Source of the DNA: Achromobacter xylosoxidans
GTDB taxonomy: Bacteria; Pseudomonadota; Gammaproteobacteria; Burkholderiales; Burkholderiaceae_B
Direction: 5' to 3'
Assembly: GCF_001457475.1 (NCBI RefSeq)
Contig: NZ_LN831029.1
Coordinates: 6,696,001-6,760,000 of the forward strand
DNA: 64,000 nucleotides
Shown here: one piece after another, positions 49,316-63,475 of the stretch
Layout: every line of letters begins with the position of its first letter
Position numbering within the stretch: position 1 is the stretch's first letter
The notes under the pieces: generated by a model
Database searches by the model: none
What the model was told of the DNA's origin: nothing
The model's input: only the letters and a program-made list of their open reading frames with translations
Program-made: the position numbers and the translations under genes

Positions 49316-50644
49316 CTATTCAAAGACGTGGGAAATGACGGCAGGCTTGCCCGGCCTGACTTCCAGCGTGGTCCGGTATGGCGGCAGATCGGCATTGCGC
49401 AGCACCACCTGATACTTGCCGGGAATCAATCGCAGTTCCTTGACCGGCGGACTGATGCCGCGGGCCACGCCATTGATCCATACCTCGCCCCAGGGCCGGA
49501 TATCGAGGCGGACCAGCACGGGAACCGGCTTGGGCTTGGGTGCTTCGTCCTGCGCCGGCGCGGCGGCTTCCGGGATCGGCGCCGTGGCGGCGGCGGCTGG
49601 CTCGGTGGGCATGGCGGGACTGGCCGGGGCTGGCGGGGCTGAGCCAACCGGCGCCTCGGCGGACGTCGCGGCCGCGGCCCCACGTTCACCTGTGGGGGCC
49701 GCCTCTGGCGCGCTGCCCTGCGCCGTGCCTGCCACCGGGACAGGCGGCGCGGGCTGGGGCGCCGGCGTCGAAGCTGGCGCCGCCGTTGAAGCCGGCGGGT
49801 CGGCCGGCGCCGTGGTCGGCACGGGCGGCACGGCAGGCGGATTGGGCTGTACCACTTCGGACCGGGTGATGAGCGAATTCGTCGTTCCGATACCCAGGCG
49901 GACCCAGGCATAGATACCCACCCCGATCAGCGCCACCAAGAGCAACAGCACCAGCAACGGCCGGCCGGCATTGCGCGGCTTGCGCACCTCTTGTGCCGCA
50001 GGCGCGACCGGCGCGGCGACATCGGCCCGGGACGCTTCGCGGGCGACGGGCGCGGCCTCGGCATAGGCCGGGATGTCGAGCATGGCGGCCAGCTCGGCCA
50101 GGGTCTGCGGCCGATCGGCCGGCAGCATGGCCAGGCCGCGATCGATCGCGCCAAGAAAGGCCGGGCTGTACTTCGTCAGGCCAAGGGACAGCAACGGCTC
50201 ATAACTGTCGGTGGCGCGGCGTTCCGGCGCGGGTGGTGGCCGCAGGCCGATCACCAGCGCGTGCATCACCGCACAGAGCGCATAGACGTCGGTCCAGGGA
50301 CCGCGCGGCCATTCGGCGGAGTCCGTATACAGCTCGAACGGCGCGAAGCCCGGGATCGGCGTCAACCCGGTCCGGCGCGATCGCGGCAATGCCAATTCCG
50401 GCAGCAGGTGAGCACGCGCGCCTTCGTCCATGCCGACGGTATCGAGCGAAATGTCGCCACATATTTCGCCCTGCGCATGCAGGCCCATCAGGGAGGGCAG
50501 CAGGTCCGACAGCAGCCGCTTGATGCGCGCCTCCGGCACCCCGCCCGCCGCGCTGGCGGCGATGGCGCTCAAGGGGCGCAGGGCAAGCGGCGCGGCGCCT
50601 GAGAAAGGGCTGCGCGGCGTATGCAGGCCGGCGGATGAAGACAT
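49316..50644 (-). CDS. Membrane-anchored pseudokinase with C-terminal PEGA domain
   Basis: A 442-residue protein. Residues about 35-190 match only the C-lobe of Ser/Thr kinases: LHAQGEICGDISLDTV in place of the HRDxKPxN loop (Asp64 kept, Lys and Asn lost), no DFG, an APFE motif (101-104) for APE, GPWTDVYALCAVMHAL and ADRPQTLAEL. The N-lobe with the ATP-binding Lys is missing, so catalysis is unlikely. A transmembrane helix (about 229-248), a long Pro/Ala-rich linker and a PEGA domain (about 376-442) follow. The start at 50644 is the first plausible ATG; extending the frame to 50902 adds no N-lobe. It converges on the CHASE2 kinase gene (25-bp gap). Confidence 0.85.
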   Translation of the reverse strand: MSSSAGLHTPRSPFSGAAPLALRPLSAIAASAAGGVPEARIKRLLSDLLPSLMGLHAQGEICGDISLDTVGMDEGARAHLLPELALPRSRRTGLTPIPGFAPFELYTDSAEWPRGPWTDVYALCAVMHALVIGLRPPPAPERRATDSYEPLLSLGLTKYSPAFLGAIDRGLAMLPADRPQTLAELAAMLDIPAYAEAAPVAREASRADVAAPVAPAAQEVRKPRNAGRPLLVLLLLVALIGVGIYAWVRLGIGTTNSLITRSEVVQPNPPAVPPVPTTAPADPPASTAAPASTPAPQPAPPVPVAGTAQGSAPEAAPTGERGAAAATSAEAPVGSAPPAPASPAMPTEPAAAATAPIPEAAAPAQDEAPKPKPVPVLVRLDIRPWGEVWINGVARGISPPVKELRLIPGKYQVVLRNADLPPYRTTLEVRPGKPAVISHVFE

Positions 50645-50720
50645 ATTCAAAATACTGCGCAACGGGCGCGAAAACGGGTTAACGGCTGATAGGCGGAATA
50701 TTATCCAATCCGTTACGCAA

Positions 50721-50740
50721 GGACATTGCCGAAAATGTCC
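50721..50740. promoter_or_regulatory. Inverted repeat between divergent pseudokinase and lipoprotein genes
   Basis: GGACATT-N6-AATGTCC (50721-50727 and 50734-50740) lies centrally in the 156-bp divergent gap. It has the form of a dimeric repressor or activator site. Confidence 0.45.
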
Positions 50741-50800
50741 GAGCGCATCAGGCTGTGGCACGATAGCGTATCGCCAAATTCCTCCCTTCGCTGAAAGCCT

Positions 50801-51196
50801 ATGAAAATTCGCCTTCTCTGCAATGTGCTCGGATCCTCGTTTGTGCTGGCCGGCTGTGCCGGCCTGCCCGCCAGCGCCCCCGACCGCGCGCCCACGCCGC
50901 AAGCGCTGGAGCAGCTACAACAGGTGCGCGACCAGTACAGCGCCGGCCACTACGGTGAAGTGATCCGCGGCGTCGCCCGTTCCGATGAGCTGGCCGCGTC
51001 CAGCAAGGCCGTGCGCATCGAGGCCTACAAGCTGCAGGCGTTCAGCTATTGCGTCAGCCGCTACGCGCAGTTGTGCGAGGACAGCTTCAGCCGCATCCTG
51101 CAGATCGATCCCAACTTCGAACTGGCGCCCAACGAGGCCGGCCATCCGGTCTGGGGTCCGGTGTTCCAGCGCGCCAAGAGCCAGGCCGCCAAATAG
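50801..51196 (+). CDS. Small lipoprotein resembling T6SS-associated TssQ
   Basis: A 131-residue lipoprotein with a clear lipobox (LAGC, Cys19). The mature part is helical with a TPR-like region (QYSAGHYGEVIRGVAR, AYKLQAFSYCVSRYAQLCED) and ends in EAGHPVWGPVFQRAKSQ. As far as I recall this C-terminal motif resembles TssQ-type lipoproteins linked to type VI secretion, but no T6SS core gene is in the window. Divergent from the pseudokinase gene. Followed by a strong terminator shared with rpoC. Confidence 0.82.
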   Translation: MKIRLLCNVLGSSFVLAGCAGLPASAPDRAPTPQALEQLQQVRDQYSAGHYGEVIRGVARSDELAASSKAVRIEAYKLQAFSYCVSRYAQLCEDSFSRILQIDPNFELAPNEAGHPVWGPVFQRAKSQAAK

Positions 51197-51221
51197 CGCC
51201 GCCATGGCCCGCGCGGGCAAA

Positions 51222-51255
51222 AAAAAGGCCGCTGATGCGAATCAGCGGCCTTTTT
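51222..51255. terminator. Bidirectional terminator between the lipoprotein gene and rpoC
   Basis: A 15-bp stem (51222-51236 with 51241-51255) and a 4-nt loop, with an A-run on the left and T-run on the right. It can end both the plus-strand lipoprotein transcript and the minus-strand rpoBC transcript. Confidence 0.93.
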
Positions 51256-51307
51256 GCTTCTGGCCTCCCCCGCCGGACCTGCGCGGGGGGTGCACCGGAC
51301 GTCGCCC

Positions 51308-54300
51308 TTATTCGGCGGCGTCCTCGCTGCCCAGGTCGGACGACGGGACATCGGCGTCCGAGCCCACCGTGACCGGCGAGTCTTCGAACGGGTTGGCCAG
51401 CTGGCGGGCGGCTTCGCGTTCCGCGGCCTCCAGGGCTTCCTTGTCCTTGCGGGCATGGTGGTACGCCAGGCCGGTACCGGCCGGGATCAGGCGGCCGACG
51501 ATGACGTTTTCCTTCAGGCCACGCAGGTCGTCGCGCTTGCCCATGATGGCGGCTTCGGTCAGGACACGCGTGGTTTCCTGGAACGAGGCGGCCGAGATGA
51601 ACGAGTCGGTCGACAGCGAGGCCTTGGTGATACCCAGCAGCACGTTTTCGTAGGTGGCCGGACGCTTGTCTTCAGCGTTGACGCGGTCGTTCTCGTTCAA
51701 CAGCTCGGAGCGCTCGACCTGCTCGCCCGGGATGAACTCGGTATCGCCCGCATCGACGATGTTCACACGGCGCAGCATCTGACGAACAATCACTTCGATG
51801 TGCTTGTCGTTGATCTTCACGCCCTGCAGACGGTACACGTCCTGCACTTCGTCGACGATGTAGGTCGCCAGCTTCTCGATGCCCTGCAGGCGCAGGATGT
51901 CGTGGGGATCGGCCGGGCCGTCCACGATCATTTCGCCCTTGTTCACCACCTGGCCGTCGTGCACCAGCACCTGCTTTTCCTTCGGAATCAGGAACTCGTG
52001 GCTGACGCCTTCCAGGTCGGTGATGACCAGGCGCTGCTTGCCCTTGGTGTCCTTGCCGAACGAGACCGTGCCGGTGACGTCGGCGAGCATGCCGGCATCC
52101 TTGGGCGAACGGGCTTCGAACAGTTCGGCCACGCGCGGCAGACCGCCGGTAATGTCGCGGGTCTTTTGCGATTCCTGCGGAATACGCGCCAGGACTTCGC
52201 CCACGGCAACCTGCTGGCCATCACGCACAGTGATCAGCGCGCCGACCGGGAACGAGATGTTCACCGAGTGATCGGTGCCGGCGATCTTGACGTCTTCGCC
52301 GTTCTCGTTGACCAGCTTGATCTGCGGACGCATGACGATCTTGCCGCCACGGGTCTTGGGCGTGATGACGACGAGCGTCGACAGGCCGGTGACTTCGTCC
52401 ACCTGCTTGGCCACGGTCACGCCTTCTTCGATGTTCTCGAAGCGGACAGCGCCACCGTATTCCGACACGATCGGACGGGTCAGCGGATCCCACGTCGCCA
52501 GGCGCGCGCCGGCCTTCACGGCCTCGCCGTCGCCCACCAGCACGGTCGCGCCGTACGGGATCTTGTGGCGTTCGCGTTCGCGGCCGTTGTCGTCGAAGAT
52601 CGCCAGTTCGCCCGAGCGCGAGATCGCGACGCGTTCGCCCTTGGCGTTGGTGACGTAGCGCATGGTGCTGGCAAAGCCGACCACGCCGCTGGACTTGGTT
52701 TCCACCGCGCTGGCCAGGGCCGAACGCGACGCCGCGCCACCGATGTGGAACGTACGCATCGTCAGCTGCGTGCCCGGTTCACCGATGGACTGGGCGGCGA
52801 TGACCCCGACCGCTTCGCCCTGGTTCACCGAAGTGCCACGGCCGAGGTCACGGCCATAGCAGTGCGCGCACAGGCCGTGGCGCGTTTCGCAGGTCAGCGG
52901 CGTGCGGACCTTGACTTCATCCACGCCGATGCGGTCGATCATGTCGACCATGTCTTCGTCCAGCAGGGTGCCGGCGGTGATGGCCGTTTCCTGCGTGTCC
53001 GGGTTGACGATGTCGATGGCAGCCACGCGGCCCAGGATACGGTCGCGCAGCGGCTCGATGACTTCACCGCCTTCCACCAGGGCCTTCATGTTGTAGCCCT
53101 GCGAGGTGCCGCAATCGTCCTCGGTGATCACCAGGTCCTGCGTCACGTCGACCAGACGACGGGTCAGGTAGCCCGAGTTCGCGGTCTTCAGTGCCGTGTC
53201 GGCCAGACCCTTACGCGCGCCGTGAGTCGAGATGAAGTACTGAAGCACGTTCAGGCCTTCACGGAAGTTCGCGGTAATGGGCGTCTCGATGATCGAGCCG
53301 TCCGGCTTGGCCATCAGGCCGCGCATGCCGGCCAGCTGGCGGATCTGGGCGGCCGAACCGCGGGCGCCCGAGTCAGCCATCATGTAGATGGAGTTGAACG
53401 ACTCCTGGCGCACTTCCTCGCCGTGACGGTTGATCACGGGTTCGGTGGCCAGCTGTTCCATCATCGCCTTGCCGACCTTGTCGCCGGCCTTGCCCCAGAT
53501 GTCCACCACGTTGTTGTAGCGTTCCTGGGACGTGACCAGACCCGACGAGTACTGCTTGTCGATTTCCTTCACTTCACGGCTGGCTTCGGCCAGGATGCCT
53601 TCCTTGGCCGACGGGATCAGCATGTCGCCCATGGCGATCGAGATACCGCCGCGGGTGGCCAGGCGGAAGCCCGACTGCATCAGCTTGTCGGCGAAGATCA
53701 CCGTGTCGCGCAGGCCGCAGCGGCGGAACGACTGGTTGATCAGGCGCGAGATTTCCTTCTTCTTCAGCGCCTTGTTCAGGACGGTGAAGGGCAGGCCCTT
53801 GGGCAGGATCTCGGACAGCAGCGCGCGGCCGACGGTGGTTTCGTGGCGGCGGATCACCGGCTGCCATTCGCCATTCTCGTCACGCTCGTGTTCCTTCAGG
53901 CGCACGGTGATGCGGCTTTGCAGCTCCACTTCGCCGTTGTCGTAGGCGCGTTGCACTTCAGCGACGTCGGTGAAGAAGATGCCTTCGCCCTTGCCGTTGA
54001 TGCGCTCGCGCGTCGTGTAGTACAGACCCAGCACGATGTCCTGGGACGGCACGATCGACGGTTCGCCGTTGGCCGGGAACAGCACGTTGTTCGAAGCCAG
54101 CATCAGCGTGCGCGCTTCGAGCTGGGCTTCCAGCGACAGCGGCACGTGGACGGCCATCTGGTCACCGTCGAAGTCGGCGTTGAACGCCGCGCAGACCAGC
54201 GGGTGCAGCTGGATGGCCTTGCCTTCGATCAGGACCGGCTCGAACGCCTGGATGCCCAAACGGTGCAGCGTGGGCGCACGGTTCAGCATGACCGGGTGTT

Positions 54301-55551
54301 CGCGGATGACTTCTTCCAGGATGTCCCAGACCACCGGTTCCTGGCTTTCCACCAGCTTCTTGGCGGCCTTGATGGTCGTGGCCAGGCCCATCATCTCCAG
54401 GCGATTGAAGATGAACGGCTTGAACAGTTCCAGGGCCATCAGCTTGGGCAGGCCGCACTGGTGCAGCTTGAGCTGCGGACCCACCACGATGACCGAACGG
54501 CCCGAGTAGTCGACGCGCTTGCCCAGCAGGTTCTGGCGGAAACGACCGCTCTTGCCCTTGATCATGTCGGCCAGGGACTTGAGCTGGCGCTTGTTGGCGC
54601 CGGTCATGGCCTTGCCGCGGCGACCGTTGTCCAGCAGCGAGTCGACGGCTTCCTGCAGCATGCGCTTTTCGTTGCGCAGGATGATTTCAGGGGCCTTCAG
54701 CTCCAGCAGGCGCTTCAGACGGTTGTTGCGGTTGATGACGCGGCGGTACAGGTCGTTCAGGTCGGAGGTCGCGAAGCGGCCGCCGTCCAGCGGCACCAGC
54801 GGACGCAGGTCCGGCGGCAGCACGGGCAGCACTTCCATGACCATCCACTCGGCCTTGATGCCGGATTTCTGGAAGCCTTCCAGCACCTTCAGGCGCTTGG
54901 AGATCTTCTTGATCTTGGCTTCCGAGCTGGTGGCCTTCAGTTCGCCGCGCAGCGTTTCCACTTCGCGGTCGATGTCGATGGTGCGCAGCAGTTCGCGCAC
55001 GGCTTCGGCGCCCATCAGGGCACGGAAGTCGTCGCCGTATTCCTCGGTCTTGGCCAGGAAATCGTCATCCGACATGATCTGGCCGCGCTTGAGCGGCGTC
55101 ATGCCGGGTTCGATCACGCACCAGGCTTCGAAGTACAGGACGCGTTCGATGTCGCGCAGGGTCATGTCGAGCACCATGCCCAGACGCGACGGCAGGCTCT
55201 TCAGGAACCAGATGTGCGCGACGGGGCTGGCCAGCTCGATGTGGCCCATGCGCTCACGGCGAACCTTGGCAACGGTAACTTCAACGCCGCACTTCTCGCA
55301 GATCACGCCACGGTGCTTCAGGCGCTTGTACTTGCCGCACAGGCACTCGTAGTCCTTGATCGGGCCGAAGATCTTGGAGCAGAACAGACCGTCACGCTCG
55401 GGCTTGAACGTGCGGTAGTTGATGGTCTCGGGCTTGCGAACTTCGCCGTAGGACCACGAACGGATCTTCTCGGGCGAGGCGATGCCGATCTTGATGGCAT
55501 CGAATTGCTCGTCTTGCGAGACTTGCTTAAAGAGGTCGAGTAGCGCTTTCA

Positions 55552-55552
<1 letters not shown>
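51308..55552 (-). CDS. rpoC: RNA polymerase beta' subunit
   Basis: A 1414-residue beta' subunit. The N-terminal zinc site ([19 protein letters not shown], one run), the catalytic [12 protein letters not shown] loop with the three Mg-binding aspartates, and the second zinc site ([11 protein letters not shown]) are intact. Its ATG shares one base with the rpoB stop (TAATG), so translation is coupled. A 1429-codon open frame on the opposite strand is a shadow. Confidence 0.99.
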
Positions 55553-59664
<4,112 letters not shown>

Positions 59665-59721
59665 GAGCACTCCGACTCGAGGTTGCATGGGCCGTCAACC
59701 ACGGCCCCAGGTGATACGACT

Positions 59722-59769
59722 CCAGGAAACCCCTCTGGAAAGGGCATGACCCCAGCAGGGGTTTCCTGG
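59722..59769 (-). other. Long hairpin in the rplL-rpoB gap (possible RNase III site)
   Basis: A 12-bp perfect stem (59722-59733 with 59758-59769) encloses a 24-nt loop that may fold further. It lies after the attenuator hairpin in the direction of transcription. In E. coli an RNase III cut occurs in the equivalent gap; the comparison is by position only. Confidence 0.5.
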
Positions 59770-59779
59770 AAACGCAAAA

Positions 59780-59812
59780 GCCCGGGGACGGCAAATTGCG
59801 CTGTCCCCGGGC
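59780..59812 (-). terminator. Attenuator-type terminator between rplL and rpoB
   Basis: A 10-bp GC-rich stem (59780-59789 with 59803-59812) followed on the minus strand by CTTTTGCGTTT. It lies 15 bp past the rplL stop. Because rpoBC needs transcription through it, it must be leaky, as the E. coli attenuator is. Confidence 0.75.
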
Positions 59813-59827
59813 AAGTTGACGCAGGTC

Positions 59828-60208
59828 TTACTTGACTTCGACCTTGGCGCCAGCTTCTTCCAGCTTCTTCTTGGCGGCTTCGGCGTCAGCCTTGGCAACG
59901 CCTTCCTTGACGGGCTTCGGAGCGCCGTCGACCAGGTCCTTGGCTTCCTTCAGGCCCAGACCGGTCAGCTCGCGCACGGCCTTGATGACGGAAACCTTGT
60001 TGGCGCCGGCTTCAGCCAGGACAACGGTGAACTCGGTCTGCTCTTCAGCAGCGGCGGCGGCGCCACCAGCGGCGGGAGCAGCGACAGCAACAGCGGCGGC
60101 AGCAGCCGACACGCCGAACTTCTCTTCCATTTCCTTGATCAGCTCGGACAGTTCGAGCACGGTCATGCCAGCGATGGCGTCAAGGATTTCAGCTTTGTTA
60201 AGTGCCAT
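59828..60208 (-). CDS. rplL: 50S ribosomal protein L7/L12
   Basis: A 126-residue stalk protein. The N-terminal dimer domain ([20 protein letters not shown]), an Ala-rich hinge, and the C-terminal factor-binding domain ([25 protein letters not shown], split) are complete. The ATG at 60208 is the family start; a frame extension to 60223 is rejected. Confidence 0.98.
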   Translation of the reverse strand: MALNKAEILDAIAGMTVLELSELIKEMEEKFGVSAAAAAVAVAAPAAGGAAAAAEEQTEFTVVLAEAGANKVSVIKAVRELTGLGLKEAKDLVDGAPKPVKEGVAKADAEAAKKKLEEAGAKVEVK

Positions 60209-60289
60209 TTTTAAGAACTCCAAATATTGGGTAATGCCAGGGTTTGGGTGTCGCTCGGTCGTTCAGCGAATTTCCGTGAAGGGCGGGGA

Positions 60290-60814
60290 TTAAGCCGCGG
60301 CCTTCTGGTCGCGCACGGCGGCGAGGCCACGGGCGAACTTGGTCGGAACTTCGTTGAGCGTACGCACGAATTGCGCGATGGGGGCTTGCATGGTGCCCAG
60401 CAGTTTCGACAGCAACTCTTCGCGCGAGGGCATGGTGGCCAGGGCCTTCACGCCTTCTTGGTTCAGCAGGCTGTTGGGCAGAGCGCCCGCCTTGATGACC
60501 AGCTTGTCGTTGCTTTTCGCGAAACCTGCGAGGACCTTGGCCGCCGTAACCGGATCAGCGCTGATGCCATAGATCAGCGGACCGGTCAGTTGCTCGGCCA
60601 ACGGCTCGAAAGCCGTGCCGGCAACAGCACGACGGGCCAGCGAGTTCTTCAGAACACGCAGATACACGCCCGATTCACGCGCAGTTTTGCGCAGTACGGT
60701 GACAGAGGCGACGTCCAGACCACGGTACTCGGCGATAACAATCGATTGCGCCTTGGCCACTTCGGCCGAGACTTCCTCGATTACCACCGCTTTCTCTTGA
60801 CGATTGAGACTCAC
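60290..60814 (-). CDS. rplJ: 50S ribosomal protein L10
   Basis: A 174-residue stalk base protein that binds L7/L12 dimers and 23S rRNA. It begins [19 protein letters not shown] from a GTG start (60814). The L10-L12 complex is the known feedback repressor in E. coli, acting on the leader upstream. Gap to rplL is 81 bp. Confidence 0.98.
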   Translation of the reverse strand: MSLNRQEKAVVIEEVSAEVAKAQSIVIAEYRGLDVASVTVLRKTARESGVYLRVLKNSLARRAVAGTAFEPLAEQLTGPLIYGISADPVTAAKVLAGFAKSNDKLVIKAGALPNSLLNQEGVKALATMPSREELLSKLLGTMQAPIAQFVRTLNEVPTKFARGLAAVRDQKAAA

Positions 60815-61063
60815 GGTTTGAACACTCCATCAAAAGACGCCTGGGGCCGGAGCCTTGCGCGTCAACCGAATGCGGCGCCTGGTCGAGTTCTTCGGGTAAA
60901 GAAATCTTCCTGGGGACGCCGTCTACGCTGGATCCGAACTTTGCGAGCTTCGGGATTAAGCGGGGCGGCGGGATAGTGCTTCCACCGACCTGCTCCAGCG
61001 GTCTTTGACAGCAGCATCCGGAGGAATCCGGATGCGGCCCAAAGTACGTTTACAGCTGTTGGC
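60815..61063 (-). promoter_or_regulatory. rplJ leader (candidate L10-responsive leader RNA)
   Basis: A 249-bp non-coding gap between rplA and rplJ, in the place where the L10 leader RNA lies in many bacteria. It contains an 8-bp hairpin (61014-61021/61028-61035) near its upstream end and a GGAGCAGGTCGGTGG segment on the minus strand. Assignment as an L10 leader is by position; a covariance-model search would decide. Confidence 0.55.
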
Positions 61064-61765
61064 TTAGTTGGTAGCCGACAGCGAGGCAATTTCCACGCGC
61101 GCACCGCCGCCCATCGTGGACGAAACGGCCAGCTTGCGCAGGTAAATGCCCTTGGCAGCGGCGGGACGAGCCTTTTGCAGGGCGTCGACCAGAGCGGCCA
61201 GGTTGGTTTGCAGCTGTTCCACGCCGAACGACGCGCGGCCGATCGTGGCGTGGATGATGCCGGCCTTGTCGGTGCGGTACTGAACCTGACCGGCCTTGGC
61301 GTTCTTGACGGCGGTGGCGACGTCGGGGGTCACGGTGCCGACCTTCGGGTTCGGCATCAGGCCACGCGGGCCCAGGATCTGACCCAGGGCGCCGACGACA
61401 CGCATCGTGTCGGGCGAGGCGATGACCACGTCGAAGTCCATCTGACCGGCCTTGATCTGGTCAGCCAGGTCGTCCAGGCCGACGATGTCAGCGCCGGCGG
61501 CCTTGGCGGCCTCGGCCTTGTCGCCTTGGGCGAACACGGCGACACGGACCGTCTTGCCGGTGCCGGCGGGCAGCACGACCGAGCCGCGGACCAGTTGGTC
61601 CGACTTCTTCGGGTCGATGCCCAGCTGCACGGCCACGTCAATCGATTCGTTGAACTTGGCGACAGCGGTTTCCTTGACCAGGGTCAGGGCTTCGGCGACC
61701 GGGTACAGCTTGGTGCGGTCGATCTTTTGCGCAATGGCGGCGGCGCGCTTGCTCAGTTTTGCCAT
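61064..61765 (-). CDS. rplA: 50S ribosomal protein L1
   Basis: A 233-residue L1 of the mobile stalk, the known translational repressor of the L11 operon in E. coli. It has [20 protein letters not shown] and [14 protein letters not shown]. Starts 2 bp after rplK. Confidence 0.98.
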   Translation of the reverse strand: MAKLSKRAAAIAQKIDRTKLYPVAEALTLVKETAVAKFNESIDVAVQLGIDPKKSDQLVRGSVVLPAGTGKTVRVAVFAQGDKAEAAKAAGADIVGLDDLADQIKAGQMDFDVVIASPDTMRVVGALGQILGPRGLMPNPKVGTVTPDVATAVKNAKAGQVQYRTDKAGIIHATIGRASFGVEQLQTNLAALVDALQKARPAAAKGIYLRKLAVSSTMGGGARVEIASLSATN

Positions 61766-61767
61766 GA

Positions 61768-62199
61768 TTAGATCCCCTCAACCGTGATGCCCATGCTGCG
61801 GGCGCTGCCAGCGATCGTGCGGACGGCGGCGTCCAGATCGGCGGCGGTCAGATCGGGGCCCTTGGCCTTGGCGATTTCTTCAGCTTGCGCGCGGGTCAGC
61901 GTGCCGACCTTGTCGGTATGCGGCTTGGACGAACCCTTTTGCACGCCGGCGGCCTTCTTGATGAGGACCGTCGCGGGCGGGGTCTTCATGATGAAGGTGA
62001 AGCTCTTGTCGGCGAAAGCGGTGATCACCACCGGAATCGGCAGACCAGGCTCCATGCCTTGGGTCTTGGCGTTGAACGCCTTGCAGAATTCCATGATGTT
62101 CAGGCCACGCTGACCCAGGGCCGGGCCAATCGGGGGGGAGGGGTTAGCCTTACCAGCCGGCACTTGCAGCTTGATAAAGCCGACGATCTTCTTCGCCAT
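61768..62199 (-). CDS. rplK: 50S ribosomal protein L11
   Basis: A 143-residue L11 of the GTPase-associated centre, needed for stringent-response activation. It shows [20 protein letters not shown] and the C-terminal RNA-binding domain ending [15 protein letters not shown]. The thiostrepton-contact prolines near residue 22 (PSPPIGP) are present. Confidence 0.98.
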   Translation of the reverse strand: MAKKIVGFIKLQVPAGKANPSPPIGPALGQRGLNIMEFCKAFNAKTQGMEPGLPIPVVITAFADKSFTFIMKTPPATVLIKKAAGVQKGSSKPHTDKVGTLTRAQAEEIAKAKGPDLTAADLDAAVRTIAGSARSMGITVEGI

Positions 62200-62260
62200 G
62201 CTTTGCTCCTTGCGGGTTATATCGCCCTAGCGCGCGGCCAGGGCTCCCCGGGGGTTGAAA

Positions 62261-62794
62261 TCAGGTCTTTTCGACCTGGCTGAAATCCAGTTCGACGGGG
62301 GTGGCACGACCGAAGATCGTGACAGACACGCGAACCTTGCTCTTTTCGTAGTTGACTTCTTCGACGTTGCCGTTGAAGTCCGCAAACGGACCTTCCTTGA
62401 CCCGAACCATCTCGCCCACTTCGAACAGGATCTTGGGGCGGGGTTTCTCGACGCCTTCTTCCATCTGGGAGAGGATCTTTTCGACTTCCTTTTCGGAAAT
62501 CGGGGTCGGACGATTGCCCGAGCCACCCAAAAAGCCGGTGACACGGTTGGTGTTCTTGACCAGGTGCCACGTTTCGTCGGTCAGGTCCATTTCAACCAGG
62601 ACATAACCGGGGAAAATGCGGCGCTCGGTGATCGACTTCTGGCCACCCTTGACCTCGACGACTTCCTCGGAGGGCACAAGAATGCGGCCGAAAGACGTTT
62701 GCAGGCCCGCGCGCTCGATGCGCTCGTTCAGGGCCTTGTGTACGCTTTTTTCCATGCCGGAGTACACATGGACGACATACCAACGCTTACTCAT
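62261..62794 (-). CDS. nusG: Transcription termination/antitermination protein NusG
   Basis: A 177-residue NusG with the N-terminal NGN domain ([20 protein letters not shown]) that binds RNA polymerase and a C-terminal KOW domain ([20 protein letters not shown]) that binds Rho or S10. Starts 9 bp after secE; 61 bp before rplK. Confidence 0.98.
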   Translation of the reverse strand: MSKRWYVVHVYSGMEKSVHKALNERIERAGLQTSFGRILVPSEEVVEVKGGQKSITERRIFPGYVLVEMDLTDETWHLVKNTNRVTGFLGGSGNRPTPISEKEVEKILSQMEEGVEKPRPKILFEVGEMVRVKEGPFADFNGNVEEVNYEKSKVRVSVTIFGRATPVELDFSQVEKT

Positions 62795-62803
62795 TCGCCG
62801 TCC

Positions 62804-63184
62804 TTATTTCCAGCCCAACAACAGGCCGTAGAGAATCCATTCGATGCCCTTGTCGAGCACCCACATGAAAATGCCCATGACCGCCACGAACGCGAAAACG
62901 ATGCCCGTCATCTGGGTCGTTTCCTTGCGGGTCGGCCACGACACACGCTTGACTTCGTTGTAGGACTCGCTGGCAAAGCTCAGGGTGCGACGGCCGGGTT
63001 CGCTGAACCAGGCGATCACGGCTGCGATCACGAGGCCGCCGACAAAGACGCCGATACGGGCAGGCATCGGTTGCGCGCTGAGCACGGAAAACCCGACGAT
63101 GCCAGCAATAACGACAAGAACCGCCAGCCCGAGCTTGACCCGGTCGGCGGTACTGGTTACGGTTTCTACGCTGGTATTAGACAT
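62804..63184 (-). CDS. secE: Preprotein translocase subunit SecE
   Basis: A 126-residue SecE of the long, three-transmembrane type. Two N-terminal helices (LGLAVLVVIAGIVGFSVLSA, RIGVFVGGLVIAAVIAWF) precede the conserved amphipathic helix EVKRVSWPTRKET and the last helix (GIVFAFVAVMGIFMWVLD). Follows tRNA-Trp by 65 bp. Confidence 0.97.
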   Translation of the reverse strand: MSNTSVETVTSTADRVKLGLAVLVVIAGIVGFSVLSAQPMPARIGVFVGGLVIAAVIAWFSEPGRRTLSFASESYNEVKRVSWPTRKETTQMTGIVFAFVAVMGIFMWVLDKGIEWILYGLLLGWK

Positions 63185-63249
63185 ATTGCGACGCGAGCCG
63201 CCGTGAATGCGTAACTCGCGATGATCTCCCGCGGGTTTATCCTGGCGGT

Positions 63250-63325
63250 GGCAGGGGCAGTAGGAATCGAACCTACAACCTTCGGTTTTGGAGACCGACG
63301 CTCTGCCAATTGAGCTATGCCCCTA
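63250..63325 (-). tRNA. tRNA-Trp (anticodon CCA)
   Basis: A 76-nt cloverleaf. Acceptor AGGGGCA pairs with TGCCCCT, the D arm is GCTC/GAGC, the anticodon stem TCGGT/ACCGA encloses CTCCAAA, and the T arm is GTAGG-TTCGATT-CCTAC. The 3' CCA is encoded. It lies between tuf and secE, the common arrangement. Confidence 0.98.
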
Positions 63326-63434
63326 AAACTCACACATCACTACACGTGCACTACACTTTCGCCGTTCCAGCCAGGCCGCCACGCGTAGCGGCTTGCGGAA
63401 CCAAACATCATACTACTTTTACAGCAAAGATGGA

Positions 63435-63459
63435 TAGAGGGGCTTGAGAGCCCACTCTA
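63435..63459 (-). terminator. Hairpin between the second tuf gene and tRNA-Trp
   Basis: A 10-bp stem with one bulge (63435-63444 with 63449-63459) around a 4-nt loop, 16 bp past the tuf stop. The following minus-strand sequence is only mildly T-rich, so it may be a weak terminator or processing signal. A TATGAT on the minus strand near 63410 could start a tRNA-Trp-secE transcript, but no good -35 is seen. Confidence 0.45.
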
Positions 63460-63475
63460 CCCATCCGGGTATTGC

